Source of the DNA: Owenia fusiformis
Lineage: Eukaryota > Annelida > Polychaeta > Sabellida > Oweniidae
Reading direction: 5' to 3'
Assembly: GCA_903813345.2 (NCBI GenBank)
Contig: CAIIXF020000005.1
Location: 35,467,375-35,531,374 of the forward strand
Length of the DNA stretch: 64,000 bases
This document shows, one piece after another, positions 28,701-36,957 of this stretch. A model generated the notes under the pieces. The model did no database searches. It was not told the origin of the DNA and saw only the letters and a list, made by a program, of their open reading frames with translations. Numbering within the stretch: position 1 is the stretch's first letter; every line of letters begins with the position of its first letter. The position numbers were made by a program, and so were the translations under genes.

Positions 28701-29241
28701 TGCAAAAAATATCACCGCGATTTCCACAGGAAATATATCAAGCATAACAGACCGAATATTATATTCGGTCTGTTGGATACATACTAGCCTTAGCCCCCAA
28801 TCACCTGTATAATCTGTATCCAACAGTCTGACAAGAAGTCAATCTGTATATTTTCATTCCAAACAGAAATGTCAGACGAGAGGAATATAGTCTACCCCCC
28901 CCCCCCATGGTAATAATAGAACAATGAATGTGATGAGAAAATAATTATTTCTTACCGCTCATCAAGCTCCAAGACTTGGCCATATACCGCAGAGAAAATA
29001 CAACCTATGAAAAGAAATATCATATTTATTCATATAATACCTTTGCTTTCCGAATCAATATTCTGCATAGGACATAAATTGATAATTTACCTACCAAAAA
29101 TAAAAATTGAAATGGACCGGAAGTTTTCCATACTGCTGACTCACCCCAAATAGTTTTAGGTCTGATATCATTAAAGCAGTTTTTCATATACTTACTCCAA
29201 ACCTTGATGTAATTGAGATATTTTATATAATGAAAATGCAT
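4703..29241 (-). CDS. TMX3: TMX3-like protein disulfide isomerase, 15 exons, complete (457 aa)
   Basis: Type I ER membrane thioredoxin-family oxidoreductase that forms or rearranges disulfides in the ER lumen. Exons in transcript order: 29241-29196, 29004-28956, 23310-23271, 22830-22667, 22287-22207, 21430-21313, 20951-20874, 20629-20557, 18569-18395, 9504-9451, 8707-8634, 8422-8304, 7750-7682, 5487-5322, 4770-4703. All phases join. The product has a hydrophobic N terminus, the active site FYAPWCGHCKKLEP (CGHC at about residues 51-54), a cis-proline in GVRGFPTIK (Pro96), further thioredoxin-fold segments (KEMPTVLVFKD, TAWINAERF), a transmembrane helix near 387-408, an Asp-rich cytosolic tail and the C terminus HLKKE. 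Human TMX3 is 454 aa and ends in a lysine-rich ER-retention signal; here lysines are at -2 and -3. The first exon (15 codons) is the least certain. The long intron at 9505-18394 hosts a nested plus-strand gene. Confidence 0.93.
5132..5304. mobile_element. Short MITE-like element with ACAGTAAAACCT ends
   Basis: About 170 bp begins acagtaaaacct and ends aggttttactgta, giving inverted ends. Inside are repeated ggtgttcac motifs. Its right end is 17 bp from the TMX3 exon 14 border, inside the last intron. Related degraded copies with gtgttcac or gtgttccact motifs appear near 4900-5075, 19778-19975, 34000-34070, 37595-37700, 48560-48740 and 50530-50690. Confidence 0.6.
5322..5487 (-). CDS. TMX3: TMX3 exon 14: transmembrane helix and acidic tail
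   Basis: The 166-nt exon (phase 0 in, phase 1 out) follows the acceptor TTGTATTACAG and ends at a GTAAGT donor. It encodes the membrane helix LGLLVFGLPSLIISVVCYAL and then an acidic cytosolic stretch with six consecutive Asp. The first part of this exon, with its splice acceptor, is the last unit of the 95-bp tandem array. The acceptor at 5488-5489 is the only one of the 15 that gives the full tail. The six Asp codons are all GAT, a possible slippage site. Confidence 0.9.
5403..6845 (-). repeat. 95-bp tandem array (15 copies) of TMX3 3' splice site plus TM-coding sequence
   Basis: Fifteen highly similar 95-bp units cover the exon 14 acceptor region. Read on the minus strand, each unit has a pyrimidine-rich tract, nearly always TTGTATTACAG, then the code for the membrane helix. 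The unit nearest the donor is the functional exon start. The most distant acceptor is at 6824-6825, preceded by a diverged tract CTTTTGTGTTACAG that may be the original intron end. One unit (6190-6290) has a 6-bp insert. Because 95 is not a multiple of 3, reading from any upstream acceptor goes out of frame in the next unit and soon reaches a stop. Confidence 0.95.
9877..11790. mobile_element. Composite element with ~345-bp inverted arms and a 95-bp direct repeat
   Basis: Arms at about 9973-10320 and 11444-11790 are inverted copies (for example ccacgttggcatttagacc against ggtctaaatgccaacgtgg). A separate ~95-bp sequence starting tttcatttatgagcctg occurs directly repeated at 9877-9972 and 10319-10414, on both sides of the left arm. 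The roughly 1-kb interior has no recognisable transposase, only short open frames, so this looks non-autonomous. It lies in the long TMX3 intron, upstream of the nested gene. Confidence 0.65.
12853..17147 (+). CDS. Secreted coiled-coil/fibrinogen-related (FReD) protein, 3 exons, ~514 aa
   Basis: Exons 12853-13635, 16013-16145 and 16519-17147 join in phase (0, then 1). The start is chosen at 12853 because MKVPNYWIFCLWGTLVIY makes a signal peptide. Exon 1 continues with a low-complexity Pro/Lys/Gln-rich region (about residues 30-120) and then a heptad-rich coiled coil (about 185-255, around KDKVQEVEKTVLLE and VQKQMAKIEKLLRIQ). Exon 3 encodes a fibrinogen C-terminal domain: WCDMDTPPGGWMVIQRR, FWLGLDN, the calcium-site-like DQDNDAW and WWFNNCWFVILNGQYY. 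Such proteins (ficolin, angiopoietin and FREP types) are secreted oligomeric lectins or ligands. In molluscs many act in innate recognition; function here is inferred only. The gene is nested in a TMX3 intron on the opposite strand. Exon 2 is supported by phase and splice sites rather than by a known domain. Confidence 0.85.
14173..14445. repeat. 58-bp minisatellite, about 4.5 copies
   Basis: Units beginning catgagatatatgaaatatc recur at about 14173, 14231, 14289, 14347 and 14411, a 58-bp spacing with a 64-bp last step. The array lies in intron 1 of the fibrinogen-domain gene. Confidence 0.85.
14645..14967. repeat. 26-bp tandem repeat, 11 copies
   Basis: The unit cattactataatgttcaatt plus gcgttt repeats eleven times with almost no divergence. 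Two copies have an extra gtttc. The low divergence points to recent expansion. It lies in intron 1 of the fibrinogen-domain gene. Confidence 0.92.
15195..15912. mobile_element. 717-bp near-palindromic foldback element, copy 2
   Basis: Same element as at 1315-2030, starting ggtatcgatatggaga and ending catatcgatacc, with the same internal inverted structure. The two copies differ by scattered substitutions and small indels, so they are independent insertions of one family. This copy ends about 100 bp upstream of exon 2 of the fibrinogen-domain gene. Confidence 0.75.
17673..17678 (+). terminator. Candidate polyadenylation signal of the FReD gene
   Basis: AATAAA lies about 525 bp downstream of the stop. 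Another AATAAA (17146-17151) overlaps the stop codon itself, which is possible but unusually close. Confidence 0.4.
17818..17950. repeat. Dispersed repeat (aggcattaacatgc...ggtggtgacat)
   Basis: The sequence includes gacactgaccaccaaacac and gttggagactatagcaata, ending ggtggtggtgacat. Related copies lie at about 34090-34215 (reverse orientation) and 40630-40770. The ends gtgtcaccacc and ggtggtgaca form a short inverted pair. This looks like a MITE family with diverged members. Confidence 0.55.
18060..18240. repeat. Dispersed repeat (GTGATCTC...GTGGGTGC family)
   Basis: The segment gtgatctccccag followed by gtgggtgc and tttgcactc motifs resembles the last ~180 bases of the window (63828-64000), where gtgatctctccag precedes several ggtgggtgca motifs. 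Both share runs of cattttgcactc or caaaattctcat type. The full consensus cannot be defined from two partial copies. Confidence 0.4.
18632..19596. mobile_element. Inverted-repeat transposon remnant with possible TA target site
   Basis: Left end ctcacaccggaatagcctga and right end ggctattcccgggtgaa are inverted. The inverted match extends about 70 bp (tcagataccattgtcacaaa against tttgtgacaacggtatctga). Both ends are flanked by TA, as in Tc1/mariner-like insertions. No transposase is visible. It begins about 60 bp upstream of TMX3 exon 9 (18395-18569) and has itself been hit by the element at 19038-19485. Confidence 0.6.
19038..19485. mobile_element. hAT-like MITE with 8-bp target duplication
   Basis: The 448-bp element begins TAGGGGTACC and ends GGTACCCCTA. 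The 8 bases on each side (19030-19037 and 19486-19493) are both ttaaatat, a perfect 8-bp duplication as made by hAT transposases. The interior is rich in atacgatac and gtatcgatac motifs and has no open frame of note. It is inserted inside the element at 18632-19596. Confidence 0.8.
19778..19975. repeat. GTGGAACAC/GTGTTCC dispersed repeat
   Basis: Starting acagtaaaaatctagtggaac, it holds several tggaacac motifs and ends near gaggtgttcc. It matches the family described at 5132-5304, with related copies in other introns. Confidence 0.5.
23626..23815. repeat. Short palindromic repeat flanking the giant foldback
   Basis: It contains tttattcagacgaaggatac and its inverse gtatccttcgtctgaataaa. Its outer part, agtatgtatccaacagacc, is matched inverted at 28747-28788, on the other side of the 4.2-kb foldback. 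Related atagtctg and tcagac motifs occur at 28840-28890 and 31495-31550. Confidence 0.5.
23902..23984 (+). promoter_or_regulatory. Promoter-like block with TATA box, ATG and 5' splice site in foldback arm
   Basis: TATAAAA at 23902-23908 is followed about 64 bp later by ATGTGTG directly joined to GTAAGT (23972-23984). This resembles a core promoter with a first exon that ends after Met-Cys plus one base. The same block is conserved on the minus strand of the right arm (TATA at 28062-28056, ATG at 27992-27990). Met-Cys-Gly starts are typical of class II glutamine amidotransferases such as GFPT and ASNS, but no further part of such a gene is seen. Confidence 0.3.
24388..25350. repeat. ~173-bp tandem repeats, left arm
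   Basis: Units begin ggtgaccatatctcacctt and carry aacttccaaaatatggagca and tcataatattactaataag. Clear starts are at about 24388, 24561, 24734 and 24905, then two degraded units toward 25350. Units become more diverged toward the centre of the foldback. Confidence 0.9.
26345..27600. repeat. ~173-bp tandem repeats, right arm (inverted)
   Basis: Inverted copies of the left-arm unit (gagatatggtcacccctggg, tgctccatattttggaagtt). About eight units are recognisable, against six in the left arm. The outer copies are the most alike and the inner ones degraded, mirroring the left arm. Confidence 0.9.
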
Positions 29242-29346
29242 TATAATATCATTTTATCTTCTAATTTGCTTACTTAATCAATTCATGAACCAATAACTAA
29301 TTGGATTCTAAAACAAACTTTGGGCGTTCATTACCCAGTTAGAAAC
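29242..29346. promoter_or_regulatory. Divergent promoter between TMX3 and PFDN4
   Basis: Only about 105 bp separates the proposed TMX3 ATG (minus, 29241) from the PFDN4 ATG (plus, 29347). The interval has CCAAT at 29290-29294 and an inverted ATTGG at 29300-29304, the paired arrangement often bound by NF-Y in bidirectional promoters, and no obvious TATA box. The role is inferred from spacing and motifs. It depends on the TMX3 first exon being right. Confidence 0.5.
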
Positions 29347-32300
29347 ATGGCGGCCGTGAAAAAGGTGAGTTAAAAATGTCAATACATTTTGAAAGTTTAT
29401 CTGAGTTATCAATAGATTTGGTCTGTTATATAACCCTACATTATTTTGATTATCATTTGCGTATCCAAAGATATCAGAAATAACATAATCAATTAATTAT
29501 ACTTTACATAGCGCGTGCTTGACAACCAAATTTGACATTCATGGGCATCAATCTTACCTTTTTGTCAAGGCTGCTCTACATTGGGGATCATAAAGAATTG
29601 CAAAAGCTATGAAAATTACATGCTGTCGCACATGTAATAAATTCTTACCTCAGTGTATTCAGTGCTCTATTTTCTCCGTCTGAGTAAGTCCAAATATAGT
29701 GGAATTTGTGTCCATAATGACAAATAAGAACTTCAAAAGTTGAAGTGGATATTCACATGTTATGCCGACTCTTCAAATGTTGAGGTGATTTTGTCGCCCG
29801 ATTGCGCCGGAACGGAGGATTGGCTCCCAGAATGCAACATGACATGTGCCAGCTTTCAAAATACTGTTCCGCCATTTTGAAACCTGTCATGAGTAAATAC
29901 GGTAACTGATGTTGCATTCTGGGAGTCAAACTTCCTTGGATAACAAACATGGCGATTCATGAAAACATTCATTCGATTTGGTAGGGATTTATCCATTATT
30001 TGCAGGTATGAAGCTTTGTATTCATTTATTGTGCTACTTTAGTGAACGGGAATTATTTTTCTACCGCTTGGGAGAGTTTGAGACACGAAACTTGGAAATT
30101 AGCTCATTGTAACAACTTGTGAACGTTGAGTTTTATTTTTGTCCCCCACTGTAGTCTATATCCAATAGACTGCATTTCCTGAGAATTCAGTCTATTGATC
30201 ATTATGTCCCTCCTGTGGGAAAAAACAGGAAATTTCAGGCACACAATTATCAATTTTAGGTAACTTCCCTTCCCAAAAATAAGCATTATAACAATTCAAT
30301 TAAGAAGTAAGGTATAATTACATATGTAAATGCTATGAAAAGTAACACAGCATATTGTCAAACGGAAATAAAGCTAGGGGAAGTAACAAGTATGCAAATT
30401 AATTTACCCAGTCGGCCATTTTGAATGGCACTTCCTATGTAAACAAATATTTTTCAATCCCAAATTTTAAGGCGACGCTATATTAAATAATAAGTACAAA
30501 AAATGACTGCCATATTTTTTTGATAAGACACATGTTTTTAAAATCTGTTTACCTTGTATATGAATTGTGTATCTTGACTAATGAAACATATGTCAAAGTT
30601 AACATCACACATAAACACATTTTTCCAAACTATGAATTGGAGGTGCATGGATCCCCAAAGCTAGCATGAAGAGTGCGAAGTGAGGCTAATTTTTGAAAGT
30701 TTCAAGGAGTAGCCTTGCAACAGTCACACATTTGCAAGAGTCTAAAATTTCCACAAATCATCTTACCTTTCCCAGGAACAACGAAGGAGCATGAAAATGT
30801 GCACTTCTTGCATTGTTAGAGTATAATAAACCTCAAACCATTGTAAATTCCAAATATTTCATGTCCACATTTTGTTTGCCGGAACTACTTCTAGACTTCC
30901 TGATTAATCCTCATGCAAGTTTTGTGACTACACCAAGTGGCATGGATTATCACTTGTATGTTTTATCTATTACAGTGTAATTATCATGATAGATACATGA
31001 TAGAGGCTTTATGAATGATAAACAATGGAAACATGAATGAAGATAACTCTGGACTAAAAAATAGTTCCCGGAAACAAAATGGTGGACATGAAATATTTAG
31101 AATTCACAATGGTTTGAGCTTTATTATACTCTAACAATGCAAGAAGTACACATTTTCGTGCTCCTTCATTGTTCCTTGGTAAGGTAAGATGATTTGTGGA
31201 AATTTTAGACTCTTGCAAATGTGTGACTGTTGCAAGGCTACTCCTTGAAACTTTCAAAAATTAGCCTCACTTCGCACTCTTCATGCTAGCTTTGGGGATC
31301 CATGCACCTCCAATTCATAGTTTGGAAAAATGCGTTTATGTGTGATGTTAACTTTGACATGTTTCATTAGTCAAGATACACAATTCATATACAAGGTAAA
31401 CAAATTTTAAAAACATGTGTCTTTATCAAAAAAATATGGCAGTCATTTTTTGTACTTATTATTTAATATAGCGTCGCCTTAACATATGTGGGCTATAGTC
31501 TGAATATTTTCATTCCGAATTTCAGACTAGAGGATATAGTCTAAAGGCTGCTCCAGGGGGCGATTTCCTAAAGATGACCTTTGGTATTGCCACGTTCAAT
31601 AACCAATTTTATAAACAGATCCCATTTGCCATTGAAATCAAATCCTATGATCACATCCTGCAAATTGATTGGACATCATATACTGAGGAATCCCCGAATA
31701 TGATAGAATATGATAGAATTATGGGAGCTACTCACTCCTTCTGAGGCTGCTTTGTGTCTATATGTCATTTGACTGACTGATTTTGATAGACAGCCTTTAC
31801 ATGCATACAATAATCTGATATATAATCTTCACGCCTGAAACTCAAATACTGAATTCAGTTGCTAAGAATGTTCCTAACATCAGTGGCTGTTGCTTGTGAA
31901 ATTACAGAAAGTTTCAGGTGCCTTTGTGCCAATCAATATGAAAAACCGGAAATGCAGCCATTCTTTATGTGCATTTGGAAATCTCCAGACAATGTGCCAT
32001 TTTAATTTCTCATAAAAAGCACTCTTAGTCAGCACTGAGGCATCTGAAACTTTCCATAGTTTCACAGGCAATGGCCACTGATGAACATTTAGAGATATAA
32101 AGTAAGCAGCTGAATTCAATATTTCTGTTTCCGAATTTGATGGCAGTCATTCTGAAAAACTGGCCAATTTGGGTCTTGGGATAGTTATCAGAAATTTACA
32201 CCTAACAGGATATGAAAAACCCATGTGACTTTTAGAATTTTTGAAATAAGATAACAGAGTTCTGCTTTGACATTCAGTCAGTTTTACTATTTCCATTAGA

Positions 32301-34524
32301 TATCGATTCTTGTAACTGAACCTAAAAGTTAAGATACAAGATCATCCATGTTATTATTTTCAAAATAGTTTTATGTAGTTCCTACTTCAAAATTGTGTTT
32401 ATTAGGGTGAATAAGTATAAAACACCAGGTACTGTATACCTGCATACCATGTCCATAAGTATGTTTATCTTCATCCAATACCCTTCTATCTGGTTGTTGT
32501 TTTATGTTCTTTTCATTCTCATGTAATTTTCGCTCACTTCCTGCAATATTTCCCATGATGCATTATTGTCGCAGTTGTATAAAAGTCACGTGATAAAATT
32601 GAATACTCCCAACTGACAAATGAAAGAAACGGTCACACACACACACACATCAATAGTCGGCGGAGTAAGGATAACTATTCTAGATAATCTTTACTTTATA
32701 AGAAAATTTAAGCTTTGAAATATATTAAATCTAAACAATTATTTTGGGAAATATTGGTGCAGTAGTTCTAAGGAAGAAAATCATTAGCAAAACTTACAGA
32801 GAAATTTTTTAATAAACAACATGGCGCATCTTGTATCTTTTCCAGGATAGTGAAGTTCATATTACATATGAGGACCAGCAGCAAATCAACAAATTTGCAA
32901 GATTCAATGCAAAACTACAAGACGTCAAGGATGAATTAAATGCAAAGAAAGTAAGTTTACAAATCAACAAATTCAACAACTTGTGTCGAAAATCTTGAAC
33001 ACCTTTTTCTAAATCAAAATCTACAAAAAATGCTAGTACAGACCCATCCACCCTTGTTAAAAAACAATTCACAATTTAAGTCATCCAAACTTTCACCCAT
33101 AAAAATGTGATTATTGTGTAGAATTTAGTGTAAAACGTGAAACTATCATGGGTCACATTATTGATGTGTATTGATTCACTCTTTTATATATATAGCAATA
33201 TAACTATTGTTATTTGAGATATCAAACATATTTATTTAGTCAGATAGTGACACATTATTATCATCATAAGCAGGTGTCCAGAATCCGTACCTCCTTCTTT
33301 CCCCCTGCAATAACCAATTCGGAAGCGCCCGATAAAACTGAATCATGTAATCTAATTATGCGCCGATGACGTATACATGATTGCTGTCGCAATGTTGCGA
33401 CAGCGAATCAAATTGCGAGTTCTTGATCGGGGAAATGCAAACTGCTTATCGCAGGGGGTAAAAAGAAATATTCTGGATTTTGAACCCCTGTGATTGGATG
33501 ATGATTATTATGGTCATCATTTTTTGCTGTCACCAGCATTCATCATTATATCACGTAGATATCTTGTCTGTTTTTGAGTATTATGCAATGTTCTGTTTCA
33601 GAAAGAGTTGGTAAACCTGGAAGATGCTGGGGATGAGTTGATGATGCTTGATGATGACAGTGCTCTCATTCCGTATCCTTGGCAATAGCAAATAACTGGT
33701 TTTTGAGTAAAATGGTTAGACTGAAAAAAAGACAGAAATGATAATTCATGTTCTTTCAGTAAAACCGAGCACCTAGATATAATCCTTTCCACCTTTTAAT
33801 GTTGACATTTTTTCAGTCCTAGTTTTGTTATCTCCTGCTAATCTGAACACTTCATCACTTCTGGTGGTGGACAATATTTTCGAATATCAGTTCTACGCAA
33901 CATCTCCAGACATATTATATCACCAATTTATTAACTTCAATAATTAGATGCTTAATATACTCTTCTATTTTGGTTAGCCAAAGCTCGAAACCCTCTCTAT
34001 ATGGAACGTCTGTCTACAAGGAACAGTTTTGACCAGTCCGGAGAGCGTTCCATGTTTACAGGTTTTACTGTAGTTCCTTTTTTATGCCATCATCACTTGT
34101 CATATTGTTATAATCTCCAATCGTTTTGTGATGGCATCCATCAGTTAGCATTTGGAGTTTGGTGTCTGTAAAAAATGGCAGGTGGTGACATTTTGCATGT
34201 TATTGTCTTGCTTCAGCTATTGAACTACTACTGTACACTGTATATTGAGTTTTGACAATTTGACATCATATCATTACTTGTTCTGTGTTCTGGTTTAATG
34301 ATCCTTGACCTGTGTCCAGCTATCAGATAGGTGAAGTATTTGTTGAATCCTCATTAGACGACACCAATCAGATGCTCGAAGATGCCAAGGCGAAGACCAA
34401 TCAAGCCATCAGTGATCTTGATAAGAAAGGGGACTCTTATAGGAAAGTCTTGTCAGACTTGAAAGTCCAACTTTACGCAAAGTTTGGAAATAACATTAAT
34501 CTTGAACAGGATGAAGAGTCCTAG
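29347..34524 (+). CDS. PFDN4: Prefoldin subunit 4, 4 exons, complete (132 aa)
   Basis: Exons 29347-29364, 32846-32950, 33602-33672 and 34320-34524 join in phase (0, 0, 2). Prefoldin is a cytosolic hexameric chaperone that hands nascent actin and tubulin to the CCT chaperonin; subunit 4 is one of the four beta-type subunits. The product starts MAAVKK, continues with ITYEDQQQINKFARFNAKL (first helix of the coiled coil) and LMMLDDDSALIPYQIGEVFV (beta hairpins), and ends DLKVQLYAKFGNNINLEQDE, nearly the same as human PFDN4 (134 aa). The second coiled-coil helix lies between. Intron 1 (3.5 kb) carries a TTAA-flanked foldback; intron 2 carries a small hairpin element. Confidence 0.95.
30471..31478. 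mobile_element. 1-kb foldback element flanked by TTAA
   Basis: It begins GGCGACGCTATATTAAATAA and ends with the exact inverse. Both sides have TTAA (30467-30470 and 31479-31482). Arms of about 420 bp match inverted, with about 165 bp between them. TTAA target sites are typical of piggyBac-type transposases, although the end sequence is not the usual CCY...GGG. There is no coding content. It lies in PFDN4 intron 1. Confidence 0.8.
33262..33510. mobile_element. Small foldback MITE with perfect central hairpin
   Basis: Outer parts are inverted (catcataagcaggtgtccaga with tgatgattattatgg beyond; ccccctgcaataa against ttatcgcaggggg). At the centre, GCTGTCGCAA and TTGCGACAGC (33383-33404) form a perfect hairpin with a 2-base loop. 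GC content here is higher than in the surroundings. It lies in PFDN4 intron 2. Confidence 0.6.
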
Positions 34525-36957
34525 TACTGTAACATGCAGCTTTTGGGAGACTTCAGTATTTATACTTGAAATACACAAGAAATGATTCAGTGTATGTGTG
34601 GAACTTGGGATCTCGTAAAATCTGGATTACTCAATTTAGTAATTATCGATTCCACCTTGTGAGTTATCACTTGAGTTTATTTAGTGGACATGTCCACTTC
34701 TGGATCTAGGATTCTAATTGATATCTGATCTTCATCTAAGTAATTAAAAACAGGCTTGACATCTGACATTTTCACATTGAAAACTTTTGTATGGTACTAT
34801 ACATTGCTTCAATTTGCTTGTGAAAATGTCCAATGTTCAACTGTAAAAAATACTCTCAATATCTCAAGTTAACAGTTCCTTTTGCTACCATGGTGATTTC
34901 AACTTTCCAGAGAAATCACTATTCACCAAGGATTCTTAAAGCTTTTATCAAATACTAGTACATGAACTGTATTAAGATTTCTCAGTTTGTATTCATTTTG
35001 TACTTTTGTGATATGGAAATCTATTGCATGATAATTTTTTTGTACATGTCATATGTATTGACTAAATATATGAAATAAAAAGAAAATAAATGTGTGTATT
35101 GTTTTATCCTCAAACTTGAACTGACAGGACTGAAGGCGCTGTGTTAAATTTATACTGTAGCCCGAGGAATCTTTGTACATGTATATTGAAATATGTTTGC
35201 AAATCAGTGTTTAGGAACTAATGACTGACCTGTTAACTCCAAAAATTCATTAAAAACAGTTTCTTTAAAAATTGTCTTAAATCATTGAGATATAGCTACC
35301 ATGAGAAAAACAGAATATTCCTGTTGCTAGAGTTTTCATGATTTATTTTAATATAGGGAAATATAATTTCATGAATTTCCAGGTTTCAGGAATTTTACGC
35401 TTATATATATATATACATAGTCACAATTGAAATTTTAAAGCTTTTGTAAAAATAGATCCTTCATTCATTCATTCAAGCTTAATCCAATCCTAAAATCTTG
35501 AATGTCTCTGCACATTTTGGACTTAACATCTTATACACCCTATGTATTAGTCTTACACCTAACAGCTAGGTTTCAAAATACTTTCTTGAAGTTTAAACGA
35601 TCTTATACCTTCTGTTTTGGAAACTCCCCATATTATGTAAATATAGTAGTTTGCAAGTGCAATATTTTACCTCAGGTAGGTTGACTCAAGGTAGCTATTA
35701 TAAGATATCCTATGATTTTGAGGAATAAATTATTTTTATCTACGAGGTGATATTGATATCTGCATGAGATAGCGAAGCAAACAAGTGCAGATATCAATTA
35801 CACCAAGTTTATTAGAATGATATTCTTAAAATATTGTAGGATGTTCTTATCATCCTACACTTAGTGTAATAAATGTATAAAATATATAAAATCAACAAGT
35901 AGAGTATATCATCACAATATCCTCCCCATATTGCTTTCCTGGAGTATATTGTGAAATCCTCCGCATATTGGATTTCCAGAGTATATCGTGTCGATATCCT
36001 CCAGTTATTCATTTTGCCAAAAGATATCAAATTTACTTTTTTAATGTTATTATACATTTGGTACACAAAGTGAAGGATAATATGAAGTATCGACCCAAAA
36101 GGACAAAATCCTGGTTCGATTTACTGGTTACTGGTCATAAGGGACAACATCCTGAGAAGAGCCTAAATTATATTGAAGTTTCTTTTTTGGGGGAGGGGGC
36201 AGGCTGTCCCCAAATACATTGAGTACAGGTAGTTTTGAATGTAAACTATTCCATTTCAACTTTTGTCCCTCTTGTATAAACAAAAATCACTATTGTTCAA
36301 GCCCCTCGTGGGATCAATAATGTGACTCCACCAAAAGAATATGTATTTACTATTCCAGTTCATTCTGTAACTATTCTATGCTTCAAGCAGTTCAAGAAAT
36401 GTACTAGTTTCTACAGTAGTTGGAACTGGAGAAAACATCACTTTTAAATTATATACATGAACTCCCATTCTTTCACTCTACCTAAAGACTTGATACAAGG
36501 CATAAATTAGATTCACCATCTACATGTAAGTATTTATGCTTTATGCTGAAAAACTTGAAAAACCTTCAACTTCAAACTTCATTTACTACGAAATTAAGGA
36601 GGATAAAGCTCAGATTGGACTTGAATATTATATTGACACATATAAATATTTATTCAATTGATCAAATAAGTTGATTTAACCTTGCATTGTTTAACAAACA
36701 ATATTTGAAATAAGTGCATTTCGTGACAGTTTTGCATCTAATGTAAACAATATTCACACCTCCAGTTTGAAGAGCTCCTGCCAATTACTATCAATGTGGG
36801 TCAAAGGTCATCACTATAGCAAAACATAAATAGACTAGCACAAGAGAAGGATAACTCATGTTTTATGCACATTATATCATTGATTAATTAGATTAGGATA
36901 TCAGAACTTGTAAAACATTAATACTATTACTTGGAATGAGAGTAATCTGGAAATAAG
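34525..36957 (+). other. PFDN4 3' UTR and intergenic region
   Basis: The PFDN4 3' UTR probably runs to just past the AATAAA at 35074-35079. From there to the CIMIP7-like ATG the sequence is AT-rich and I see no convincing exon, RNA gene or structured repeat, apart from short AT runs such as the TA tract near 35405. Confidence 0.5.
35074..35079 (+). terminator. Candidate PFDN4 polyadenylation signal
   Basis: AATAAA about 550 bp after the stop, followed closely by a second AATAAA-type motif (agaaaataaatg) and a TG-rich stretch, the usual layout of a metazoan cleavage site. Confidence 0.6.
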
